64,000 bases of DNA, from the NCBI GenBank assembly GCA_946480825.1, contig CAMLLG010000013.1, forward strand, positions 1 through 64,000. The letters run 5' to 3'. Under the pieces are notes generated by a model. That model was not told where the DNA came from. It worked only from the letters and a program-made list of their open reading frames with translations, and searched no databases. Shown piece by piece: positions 1 to 7,267 of the stretch. This DNA comes from an uncultured Lysobacteraceae bacterium (lineage in GTDB: Bacteria > Pseudomonadota > Gammaproteobacteria > Xanthomonadales > Xanthomonadaceae). Positions within the stretch are counted from its first letter, which is position 1. Every line of letters starts with the position of its first letter. The position numbers and the translations under genes are program-made.

Positions 1-60
1 TAACGCCTGAATTAAGCCGAGCCGCGAAGCGGCTTCGGCTTGAATGAATTGTTAGCGCCC
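1..60 (-). other. attC site of integron cassette 2 (cut by the window edge)
   Basis: Read on the minus strand, the site opens with the R'' box GGGCGCTAAC, continues with TTCAAGCCGA and its complementary partner CGGCTTAATTC, and reaches GCGTTA at the window edge. The R'' box is the exact complement of the first bases of the cassette it closes (GTTAGCGCCC at about 365-374), which is how a circular cassette's attC is built. The stop codon of the cassette ORF lies inside the R'' box. The last base or two of the R' box are outside the window, so at least one more cassette probably follows to the left. Confidence 0.85.
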
Positions 61-348
61 ACCTTGCGGCGCAACGAAACCTATTGCCTTGGGCAACTCG
101 CGGCCAGTTATGAGCAGAACCATGTAGTGGGGAATCTGCATTGGCTGTGGTGACTCACTACCCGGCCATAGTGCTTCGACTTGCAGGTAGAGATGATGCG
201 ATGTGTCCACGCTTGTGCACCGCAAGAACAACAGGTCTTGACCTGACTCAGACGTTAGTCTGCTGCAGAGATGTGCGAGGAATGCAAACTCACGGGGTGG
301 CAAGCCGTCCCGAAGAATGACGCTGTAGCGGTCTAGGGTATCGGCCAT
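52..348 (-). CDS. Integron cassette 2 ORF: hypothetical protein, 98 aa
   Basis: This is the single ORF of the second cassette. It lies between the attC at 368-483 and the attC at 1-60 and reads away from the integrase, as cassette genes normally do. A GGAGAA ribosome site sits five bases before the ATG, and the TAA stop falls inside the attC R'' box. I see no signal peptide, membrane segment or recognisable motif; the protein mixes hydrophobic stretches (LYLQVEALW, YMVLLITG) with polar segments and looks like a small globular protein. I do not recognise the family and assign no function. A promoter inside the cassette is not evident, so expression may depend on read-through from the attI end. 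Confidence 0.7.
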   Translation of the reverse strand: MADTLDRYSVILRDGLPPREFAFLAHLCSRLTSESGQDLLFLRCTSVDTSHHLYLQVEALWPGSESPQPMQIPHYMVLLITGRELPKAIGFVAPQGGR

Positions 349-367
349 CCATGTTCTCCGTTGTGGG

Positions 368-483
368 CGCTAACGCCTGAGTTAAGCCGCCCCGCAGCGG
401 GGTGGCGGACGCGTGCTAGCGTAGCGTAGGCACGTGGCCGACGCCACGATGCGGGGTCGGCTTGAACGAATTGTTATACCCCA
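368..483 (-). other. attC site of integron cassette 1
   Basis: On the minus strand this about 115-bp site starts with GGGGTATAAC (R''), continues TTCGTTCAAGCCGAC (L''), has an imperfectly palindromic middle rich in GCGTC/GACGC and ends with CGGCTTAACTC (L') and GCGTTAGCG (R'). R'' is complementary to GTTATACCCC at the start of cassette 1 (about 1362-1371), so this site belongs to cassette 1. It is about twice as long as the neighbouring 60-bp attC, and the extra length is all in the variable central palindrome, as is usual for attC sites. Confidence 0.9.
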
Positions 484-485
484 GC

Positions 486-1358
486 CTAAATTTTTCCCAG
501 CGCTTCACGCGTGGCCTTAATCTTGTCTTCACGCTCTTTTGCTTCAAGTCTCTGGTCTAGGATTAGCTCTGTCCCCAACTTAAGCGTTTCAAAATTTTTC
601 AGGCAATCACTTTCGGATAGTTCATGAATTCCTTTGCTAAGAATTGAATAGATTTTCGGATGCTCAACTAAGAACGGAGGTAATTCGTTTTTTAGCATCT
701 GAATCTTTTCAGCCATTCGTTTTGCAAGATACTCCTCTTCGTTCCAACCACTAGATTTCTTAGCGGTTTGATGGGCATCTTCTACCAGGCTTTCAAATAC
801 TCTTCTCAGATATACGTAAGAACCAATGCCAATATCATGAGATGCAAGACCAATTGCTCTACTGAGTTCTCGAACTTTATCTTTATCGAGAACGGCGTTG
901 TAATTTTTTAGCTTTTGGATGTTTATATCTGAGAAAGATGGATACTGTCCGATCTTCTCAACAGTAGAGTAGATCGTCCAATCATCATCGGATTCAATGT
1001 GTTTTTGAACCAGAAATAAAAAGTACTGTATGTGGGTATCAGAGCGTGCACATTTTGTTGTTACCGTCGTTACCCCGGAAGGAATCTTCGGACTTTCTGG
1101 CTTCTTTCCTTGCTTTTCCAATGCAGCTTCTTTTGCATAGTCTCTTACATATTCTTTTGGCCGTTCGACTTGAATCGCTTGAAATGTGGATGTTCTTTTG
1201 CACTCCACACAGTAATTGTCATAAGTTCCAGTGAAGAAGAATATTTTGAGAACATCCCACGCCTGTTCACCGTCGAATCTAACGGCATCGTATAAAGATC
1301 TTCTAAGGAAGAACTCTACGGGTCTCGGGAAATTTTTGTCGGGCTCTGAGTTAGTCAT
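486..1358 (-). CDS. Integron cassette 1 ORF: unknown protein with cysteine pair motif, 290 aa
   Basis: This is the first cassette after attI, so it should be the best expressed. The gene is clearly richer in A+T than its surroundings and uses Lys, Ile and Asn codons freely, which points to acquisition from elsewhere. The N-terminal half carries CVEC (near residue 50) and a later CARSDTH segment, which together could form a zinc site. The middle has a helical segment ending IGSYVYLRRVFESLVEDAH, and the C-terminus is charged and helical. There is no Shine-Dalgarno sequence in the 13 bases between the recombination point and the ATG. I do not recognise a named family; the helical core with an N-terminal Zn-like motif resembles uncharacterised sensor or defence proteins, but this is only an impression. 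Confidence 0.8.
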   Translation of the reverse strand: MTNSEPDKNFPRPVEFFLRRSLYDAVRFDGEQAWDVLKIFFFTGTYDNYCVECKRTSTFQAIQVERPKEYVRDYAKEAALEKQGKKPESPKIPSGVTTVTTKCARSDTHIQYFLFLVQKHIESDDDWTIYSTVEKIGQYPSFSDINIQKLKNYNAVLDKDKVRELSRAIGLASHDIGIGSYVYLRRVFESLVEDAHQTAKKSSGWNEEEYLAKRMAEKIQMLKNELPPFLVEHPKIYSILSKGIHELSESDCLKNFETLKLGTELILDQRLEAKEREDKIKATREALGKI

Positions 1359-1363
1359 TGTGG

Positions 1364-1380
1364 GGTATAACTACTAATAG
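1364..1380 (-). other. attI / first-cassette junction of the integron
   Basis: The minus strand reads CTATTAGTAGTTATACCCC. The crossover point is inferred to be at the G of GTTATAC (complement of position 1371), because GTTATACCCC reappears as the complement of the R'' box of the attC ending cassette 1. The DNA between here and the integrase start (1372-1530) should hold attI and both promoters. A TTGACA-like hexamer lies on the minus strand at 1434-1429, but no -10 hexamer is well spaced, so I do not call the cassette promoter. Confidence 0.7.
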
Positions 1381-1530
1381 ACCCCAATTCGGGGCGTAGC
1401 GCATACGCTGCCACTGCTGCGCTCGGGCTGTCAATCGGGAAAAACCGACAGACGAACAAGGGATTGCACGATATCCAGAACGAATCGGAAGGAGGATCGT
1501 CGTCGGAATAGACGGCGTGGAGCCCCCGAT

Positions 1531-2550
1531 ATGACATACCGCGGCAAGCAGCCCCCGATAGCCGATGGCGATGGACAGCTGGAGGACGCCGCGAGCCGTC
1601 CGCGGTTGTTGGACGCCGTTCGCGGTCGTTTGCGGTTGAAGCACTACAGTTTGCGTACGGAGCAGGCGTATCTGTATTGGATTCGCCGCTATATCCATGC
1701 CAACGGGCGGCGTCATCCGCGCGAGCTTGACGGGGTGGCGGTGGAGCGCTTTTTGTCTGGGTTGGCGACGCAGGACAAGGTCGCGCCGAGCACGCAGAAC
1801 CAGGCGCTGGCCGCGCTGTTGTTCCTGTATCGGGAAGTGCTGGGCGTGCGCTTGCCCTGGATGGAGGATGTGGTGCGGGCCAAGCGGACGCGACGGTTGC
1901 CGGTGGTGTTGTCCAAAGGCGAGGTGGCGGTGGTGCTGCGCCATCTGTCCGGTCGGGATTGGCTGATGGCGAGTCTGCTGTACGGCAGCGGTCTGCGTTT
2001 GATGGAGTGCGTGCGCTTGCGGATCAAGGATGTCGATCTGCAGCGCAACGAAATCACGGTGCGCGAAGGCAAGGGCGCCAAGGATCGCAGGACGGTGTTG
2101 CCCGCGAGTCTGCGCGAAGCGCTGCGTCTGCAGATCGAAACCGCGCGGGTGCAACATGCGCGCGATCTGGACGCGGGTTTCGGCGAGGTCTGGCTGCCGC
2201 ATGCGTTGGCGAAAAAGTACCCGAATGCCGTCAGACAGTTGGCTTGGCAATATCTGTTCCCGGCGACGCGCCGTTCGAAGGATCCGCGCGATGGACACGA
2301 GCGGCGGCATCACATCGACGAGAAACAGTTGCAGCGGGCGGTGTCGACCGCGGCGAAGGCGGCGGGCATCGACAAGCCGGTGACGCCGCACACCTTCCGC
2401 CATAGCTTCGCGACGCATCTGCTCGAATCCGGCGCCGACATCCGCACGATCCAGGAGTTGCTCGGGCACAAGGACATCGCGACGACGCAGATCTACACCC
2501 ACGTCCTGAATCGCGGTGCCGGCGGTGTGCTCAGTCCGCTGGATCGATGA
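1531..2550 (+). CDS. intI: Integron integrase IntI (tyrosine recombinase), 339 aa
   Basis: The enzyme inserts and excises gene cassettes by recombining attC and attI sites. The length matches known IntI proteins (about 320-340 aa). The core-binding domain occupies roughly residues 25-115 ([20 protein letters not shown]). The catalytic residues are all present: R156 (GSGLRLMEC), H287 and R290 (HTFRHSFA), H313 (LLGHKD) and the nucleophile Y322 (IYTHVLN). Residues about 225-262 contain ALAKKYPNA and the following RRHH segment, the additional helix that distinguishes integron integrases from other Xer-like recombinases. The gene is divergent from the cassettes, the standard arrangement. The start is the first ATG; an AGGAGG lies about 36 bases upstream, too far to decide it. 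The protein appears intact. Confidence 0.96.
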   Translation: MTYRGKQPPIADGDGQLEDAASRPRLLDAVRGRLRLKHYSLRTEQAYLYWIRRYIHANGRRHPRELDGVAVERFLSGLATQDKVAPSTQNQALAALLFLYREVLGVRLPWMEDVVRAKRTRRLPVVLSKGEVAVVLRHLSGRDWLMASLLYGSGLRLMECVRLRIKDVDLQRNEITVREGKGAKDRRTVLPASLREALRLQIETARVQHARDLDAGFGEVWLPHALAKKYPNAVRQLAWQYLFPATRRSKDPRDGHERRHHIDEKQLQRAVSTAAKAAGIDKPVTPHTFRHSFATHLLESGADIRTIQELLGHKDIATTQIYTHVLNRGAGGVLSPLDR

Positions 2551-2595
2551 TCGGGCGGGCGATCGTGTCGGCGATCGCGTGTGCGGTCGCGCCGC

Positions 2596-3369
2596 TCATC
2601 GCGCCGTATAGCCGCCGTCGATCGTCAATTCCGCGCCGGTGACGAATTTCGATTCGTCGGAGACGAGGTACACAACGCCCCAGGCGATGTCGTCGACGTC
2701 GCCCATGTGTCCGAGCGGATGGAGCAGGCCGACATCGCGGCGTGCGGCGTCCACGTCGGTGGCGCCGCTGGCGCGTAGGTGATGCTCGACCATCGGCGTC
2801 CAGATGTAGCCGGGATGCACCGAGTTCACGCGGATGCGGTCGGGAGCGTAGCTCATCGCATCGGTCTTGCTCATCAAGCGCACCGCGCCCTTGGAGGCGT
2901 GGTAGGCGGGAACGTCCGGGGCGCCGATCAGGCCATAGATCGACGACAGGTTGACGATGCTGCCGCCGCCCGCGGCCTTGAGGTGGGGGATCGTGTGTTT
3001 GCTGCAGAACAGCACGCCTTTCACGTTCACCGCCTGCACACGGTCCCATTCTTCTTCGCTGATCTCGTGCGTGAGTTTGGTCGAACCGGAAATCCCGGCG
3101 TTGTTCACCAGCGCGTGCAGACCGCCGAAGTGCGCGGCGGCTTCGTCGACGGCCGCTTTCACGTTCGCTTCGGAGGCGACATCGACATGCCAGTAGCGCG
3201 CGGGGATGCCGAGGGCGTTCAGTTCGGCGGCGAGCGCTTCGCCTTCCGCGTCGAGCACGTCGAACAGCGCGAGCTTCGCGCCTTCCTGGCCCAATCGTTC
3301 CGCGCAGGCGCGTCCGATGCCGAGCGCGGCGCCGGTGATGATGCAGACTTTGTCCCGGGTACGATGCAT
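2596..3369 (-). CDS. SDR family NAD(P)-dependent oxidoreductase, 257 aa
   Basis: This is a classical short-chain dehydrogenase/reductase of the usual 250-aa size. The Rossmann cofactor motif TGAALGIG is at residues 12-19, the structural NNAG at 89-92, and the catalytic tetrad is visible as the serine of NLSS near 142-143 with Y156 and K160 in YHASK. An acidic residue (FDVLD) ends the second strand, which in this family favours NAD(H) over NADP(H). The C-terminus ends with the usual GAELTIDGGY. The substrate cannot be read from sequence. The gene stands alone, convergent with intI, whose stop lies 45 bp away. Confidence 0.93.
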   Translation of the reverse strand: MHRTRDKVCIITGAALGIGRACAERLGQEGAKLALFDVLDAEGEALAAELNALGIPARYWHVDVASEANVKAAVDEAAAHFGGLHALVNNAGISGSTKLTHEISEEEWDRVQAVNVKGVLFCSKHTIPHLKAAGGGSIVNLSSIYGLIGAPDVPAYHASKGAVRLMSKTDAMSYAPDRIRVNSVHPGYIWTPMVEHHLRASGATDVDAARRDVGLLHPLGHMGDVDDIAWGVVYLVSDESKFVTGAELTIDGGYTAR

Positions 3370-3435
3370 GGCGGTCTCCCTCGCGGTTGGATATCGCCAT
3401 CATGTCACCGTACGCGCGGTTTTCCTTGATGCGGC

Positions 3436-5967
3436 TCAATCCAGGGAATCGTTCTTGTGCATCGAGCGCGAAGGCCTGCGCCGCCTGAACAGCAGATCGG
3501 TGGCCGCGAGCAGCAGCCACGGCAACGCGATCGCGCCGAGCGCGGCCGGCAGCGACGGCGGTTCGAAGCGGAACCACGCGGCCGGTCCCGGCAACAGAAC
3601 CACGACCGCGAGCAGGGTCAGGGTGACGGCCGCGACCACCGTGAACGCCGGGTTCGGCCGGCGCAGCGCATGCCACAGCCGGTCGCCGCTGCGGTGCAGC
3701 ACGATCAGCCCGAGATTGGCCGCGATCAACGCCGCGAACGCCAGCGCGCCCTGCTGCGCGGCCGGCAGCCCGGCGCGGTCGGCCAGCAGATAGACCGCGA
3801 ATACCGCGGCGAACGCGACCAGACCGCGGGCGAGGCTGCCGGCGAACACGCCGGCATCGATCAGCCGCGCCTGCGGCGCGCGCGGCGGCCGGCGCATGGC
3901 GTCGGCATCCGCCGGCTCGCGTTCGAACACGAACGAACAGGCGGGATCGACGATCATTTCGAGGAACACGATGTGCAGCGGCAGCAGGATCAGCGGTGCG
4001 TCCAGCAGCAGCGGCAGCAGGGCGAGACCGGTGATCGGCAGATGCACGGCGATGATGTAGCGCGCGGCGCGACGGATGTTGTCGTACAGCGTGCGACCCA
4101 TGCGCACGGCGCGGACGATGGACGCGAAATCGTCGTCGAGCAGCACGATCGCGGAGGCCTCGCGGGCCACGTCGGTGCCGCGCGCGCCCATCGCCACGCC
4201 GACATGCGCGGCCATCAGCGCAGGCGCATCGTTGACGCCGTCGCCGGTCATCGCCACCACCGCGCCGCGCGCCTTCAGCGCTTCGACCAGATGCAGTTTG
4301 TGCTCGGGACGCACGCGCGCGAACACATCGATGTCGCGCGCGGCTTCGGCGAAGGCGTCGTCGTCGAGTGCGGCGATGTCGGCCCCCAGCGCCACGCGCG
4401 GTCGGTCGGACACGCCCGCCTGCGTCGCGATGCTGCGCGCGGTCTCCGGATGGTCGCCGGTCAGCATCACCACGCGGATTCCCGCCGCGCGCGCTTCGGC
4501 GACGGCCGCGGGTACCGCGCCGCGCAGCGGATCGGCGAAACCCAGCAGCCCGCGCCAGCGGAACGCGAAGCCGTGCGCGTCGTCGGGCAGCGGTGCGTCG
4601 CGCGGCCATGCGGCTTCGGCGACCGCGATCACCCGCAGGCCGCGCTGCGCCATCGTCGCGACCTGCGCCAGCACGTTTGCGCGCGTTCCAGGCGCCAGTG
4701 CGCAGAGCGCGGCGATGGTTTCGGGTGCGCCCTTGCAGGCGATGCGCAACGCATCCGCGTCGTCCGTCGCCCACGCCGCGGTGTAGGCGGTCAGCGTCGA
4801 CGACAGCGGATAGCGACGCACGCAGCGCAGGCGCGCGTCGTCGTCGCCGCGTCCGGTCGCGGCTTCGAGAGGCGCTTCGAAAATCGCGCGGTCCATCGGG
4901 TCGTGGGTATCCGCAGCGCTGGCGAGCCGCGCGACCACGCGCAGTGCCCGCATCGCATCGTCGCCACGGCCGTCGACGGTATCGGCGTTGTCGCCGTCGT
5001 CCGCGACGGTCTCGATCAGCGCCATGCGGTTCTCGGTCAGCGTGCCGGTCTTGTCGGTGCACAACACCGTCACCGCGCCGAGCGCTTCGATCGCCGGCGG
5101 CCGGCGCACCAGCACGCGATGTCGCGCCATCCGCCACGCGCCCAGCGCGAGAAACACGGTCAACACCACCGGAAATTCCTCGGGGATGTTCGACATCGCG
5201 AGCGTGATCCCGGCGAGCAGCGCCTGCAGCCAGTCGCCGCGCAGCAGGCCGTACAGGACGAACATCAGCAGGCAGGAGGCGATGCCCACGCCGGCGAACA
5301 GCGCGACCACGCGTCGCATTTCGCGCTGCAGGGGTGTGCGCTCGGTGTGCAGGGACTGCAGGCTGCTGCCGATCCGGCCCATCTCGGTGCGCACGCCGGT
5401 GGCGACGACCACCGCGCGCGCGTGGCCCGCCACCACCAGGGTGCCGGCGCGGATCGTCGCGGCGTTCGCATCGCCGTCGGCGCGGCGACGCACCGGCAGC
5501 GATTCGCCGGTGAGCATCGATTCGTCGAGTTCCAGCGCCTCGCCCGTGGCCAGCGTCGCGTCGGCCGGCACGCGGTCGCCTTCGGCCAGCGCGATCGCAT
5601 CGCCGACCACCAGATCGCGCGCGGGCAACACCCGCAGCGCGCCGTCGCGCAGCACCCGCGCGCGCGGGCTGCTGAGATCGCGCAGCGCCTGCAGCGCGCG
5701 TTCCGAACGCAGTTCCTGATACAGCGTCAGCGCCACTACCGCGAGCACCGAGGCGCCGAGGATCGCGGCGTCGCGGGCATCGCCGAGCAGCAGATAGAGC
5801 ACCGCAGCGGCCACCAGCAGCAACAGCATCGGTTCGCGCACCACGTCCACGAGCATCCGCGGCCAGTGACGGCGGTCCGGTTGCGGCAGCAGGTTGGGAC
5901 CGTCGCGCCGCAATCGCGCCGCGGCGTCCGTTGCGCTCAGGCCCGATGGCGGCGGAATGCCGGTCAT
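3436..5967 (-). CDS. Cation-translocating P-type ATPase, 843 aa
   Basis: This inner-membrane pump couples ATP hydrolysis to cation transport. An N-terminal cation-ATPase domain with the short motif GPNLLP is followed by the first membrane pair. TGES of the actuator domain is at 153-156 and PEEFP, in the ion-binding fourth membrane helix, at 262-266. The phosphorylated aspartate is D305 in CTDKTGTLT, and the hinge motif [10 protein letters not shown] is present. PEEFP resembles the PEGLP/PEALP of Ca2+-type P2 pumps rather than the CPC of heavy-metal pumps, so Ca2+ or another hard cation is more likely than copper or zinc. The start at 5967 overlaps the upstream stop (ATGA) and matches the family N-terminus; a longer reading has only low-complexity arginine-rich sequence in front. 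Confidence 0.93.
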   Translation of the reverse strand: MTGIPPPSGLSATDAAARLRRDGPNLLPQPDRRHWPRMLVDVVREPMLLLLVAAAVLYLLLGDARDAAILGASVLAVVALTLYQELRSERALQALRDLSSPRARVLRDGALRVLPARDLVVGDAIALAEGDRVPADATLATGEALELDESMLTGESLPVRRRADGDANAATIRAGTLVVAGHARAVVVATGVRTEMGRIGSSLQSLHTERTPLQREMRRVVALFAGVGIASCLLMFVLYGLLRGDWLQALLAGITLAMSNIPEEFPVVLTVFLALGAWRMARHRVLVRRPPAIEALGAVTVLCTDKTGTLTENRMALIETVADDGDNADTVDGRGDDAMRALRVVARLASAADTHDPMDRAIFEAPLEAATGRGDDDARLRCVRRYPLSSTLTAYTAAWATDDADALRIACKGAPETIAALCALAPGTRANVLAQVATMAQRGLRVIAVAEAAWPRDAPLPDDAHGFAFRWRGLLGFADPLRGAVPAAVAEARAAGIRVVMLTGDHPETARSIATQAGVSDRPRVALGADIAALDDDAFAEAARDIDVFARVRPEHKLHLVEALKARGAVVAMTGDGVNDAPALMAAHVGVAMGARGTDVAREASAIVLLDDDFASIVRAVRMGRTLYDNIRRAARYIIAVHLPITGLALLPLLLDAPLILLPLHIVFLEMIVDPACSFVFEREPADADAMRRPPRAPQARLIDAGVFAGSLARGLVAFAAVFAVYLLADRAGLPAAQQGALAFAALIAANLGLIVLHRSGDRLWHALRRPNPAFTVVAAVTLTLLAVVVLLPGPAAWFRFEPPSLPAALGAIALPWLLLAATDLLFRRRRPSRSMHKNDSLD

Positions 5968-7217
5968 CGCGTCCGCGCGACCGTGCGCGCTTCGATCCGC
6001 GCACCGTCGTGCACGGCGTCGCCGGGATAGACGATCACGCGCTCGCCGTCGCGCAGGCCGGAGACGATCCACGCGTCTTCGCCGTTGCGTCCGCCGATCG
6101 CGACTTCCCGCAACCGCGCACGGTCGCCGTCGATGACGAACACCGCCATCCGGTCGCGATCGTCGTCTGCGGTTTCGCCCGTCGTGCGGTCGGATGCGGT
6201 GGAAGGACGCGGAAACACCGCGCTCACCGGTACGCGCAGCGCCTTGTCGCGCGACACGACGACGATGCGCACGCCGACGCGGTAGCCGTCGCCGAGCGCG
6301 CGCCATTGCGGCTGCGGCGTGACGATGTCGATCAACACGTTGACCCGCTGCTCTTCCACGCCCAGCGCGGAAATCTTGGTGAAGGCCGCGGGTTCGACCC
6401 GGCGCACGCGGCCCCGCAACGGGGCCGCGCCGCCCCAGCGTTCGATCCGCACCGGTGTCCCCGGTACCGCCTGCAACGCATCCGCGGTGAGCAGTTCCGT
6501 CACGATCTCCATTCCCGCGGTGTCGCCGATCTCCAGCAGCGGCGCGCCCAGCGGCACCGTGCCCGCGCTGGTCTGCAGCACCCGCAGCACCTGGCCGGCG
6601 ACCGGCGCGCGCACCGCGAACCCGGCGCCTTCATCGGCGTCGCGCATGGCCGCCAGCGCGGCCCGCGCCTGTTCCAGTTCATGGCCGGCGACGTGATGGT
6701 CCTGCTCCGCGCTCTGCAGTTCCTGCTCCGCGGCGCGCACCGCGAGCCGGTCGGTGTCGAGCTGGCTGGCGGCGATGTAGCGGCCTTTCGCCAGGGCTTC
6801 CTCGCGCTTGAGCGTGTTGCGCGCCTGCGTCAGCGCCGTGCGCGCGCGGGCGATGCGCGTCCGCGCCCGCGCGACATTGGCGTCGGCGCTTTCGACCCGT
6901 GCCGCGAGCTGCGCTTCGGACCGTGCGTCGAGCATCGGCGACAGCGCCGGCGTCAGCGTGGCCAGCACGGTGTCCGGCGTCACCGCATCGCCTTCGCGCA
7001 GGACGATCCGCGACAGGCGCCCGGCCAGCGGCGCCGAGACGACGTAGCGGTCGCGCACGCGGGTGCGTCCGTCTTCGTCGAGCGTGCGCTCGAAGCGGCC
7101 GAAGGTCGCCGTCGCCGTTTCCACCTGCAGCGGTCGCGGCGCGAACGCCCAGGCCAACAGTGCGACGACCGCCGCGGCCGCGAGTCCGCCGAGAATCCAT
7201 GTTCTTGCTCTGCGCAT
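5964..7217 (-). CDS. HlyD/RND-type periplasmic adaptor (membrane fusion protein)
   Basis: The protein should bridge the inner-membrane ABC permease encoded just upstream to the envelope. It starts with a positively charged MRRAR and one membrane helix (about residues 5-25). A lipoyl/barrel-sandwich half (VSAPLAGRLSRIVLREGD) follows, then a long alanine- and arginine-rich coiled-coil hairpin, the second lipoyl half (APVAGQVLRVLQ), and beta-barrel domains ending in an SGLRDGERVIVYPGD segment. The chosen start at 7217 has GGGGAC at a good distance. An in-frame ATG at 7271 overlaps the stop of the FtsX gene (ATGA) and would add 18 residues. The stop overlaps the ATPase start, so the genes are translationally coupled. 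Confidence 0.9.
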   Translation of the reverse strand: MRRARTWILGGLAAAAVVALLAWAFAPRPLQVETATATFGRFERTLDEDGRTRVRDRYVVSAPLAGRLSRIVLREGDAVTPDTVLATLTPALSPMLDARSEAQLAARVESADANVARARTRIARARTALTQARNTLKREEALAKGRYIAASQLDTDRLAVRAAEQELQSAEQDHHVAGHELEQARAALAAMRDADEGAGFAVRAPVAGQVLRVLQTSAGTVPLGAPLLEIGDTAGMEIVTELLTADALQAVPGTPVRIERWGGAAPLRGRVRRVEPAAFTKISALGVEEQRVNVLIDIVTPQPQWRALGDGYRVGVRIVVVSRDKALRVPVSAVFPRPSTASDRTTGETADDDRDRMAVFVIDGDRARLREVAIGGRNGEDAWIVSGLRDGERVIVYPGDAVHDGARIEARTVARTR

Positions 7218-7267
7218 GTCGTTCGTCCCCATTTGCCAAGACTTCGTTCCGAGGCCCGTTGCGGATG

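Noticed and set aside
486..1358. Reading the cassette 1 protein as a HEPN ribonuclease
   Set aside because: The helical core resembles such proteins, but no R-x4-6-H motif is present in the right place, so the assignment is not supported.
1372..1530. A cassette promoter built on TTGACA at 1434-1429 (minus strand)
   Set aside because: No -10 hexamer occurs at 16-19 bp; the nearest TAT-containing words are over 20 bp away.
1351..2502. A 383-codon frame antisense to intI
   Set aside because: It opposes an integrase with all catalytic residues and shows His/Arg/Gln-rich low-complexity sequence.
2531..6004. A 1157-codon minus-strand frame across the SDR and P-type ATPase genes
   Set aside because: It runs in another frame of both genes and is almost entirely Arg, Ala and Gly; the true products are recognised in the neighbouring frame.
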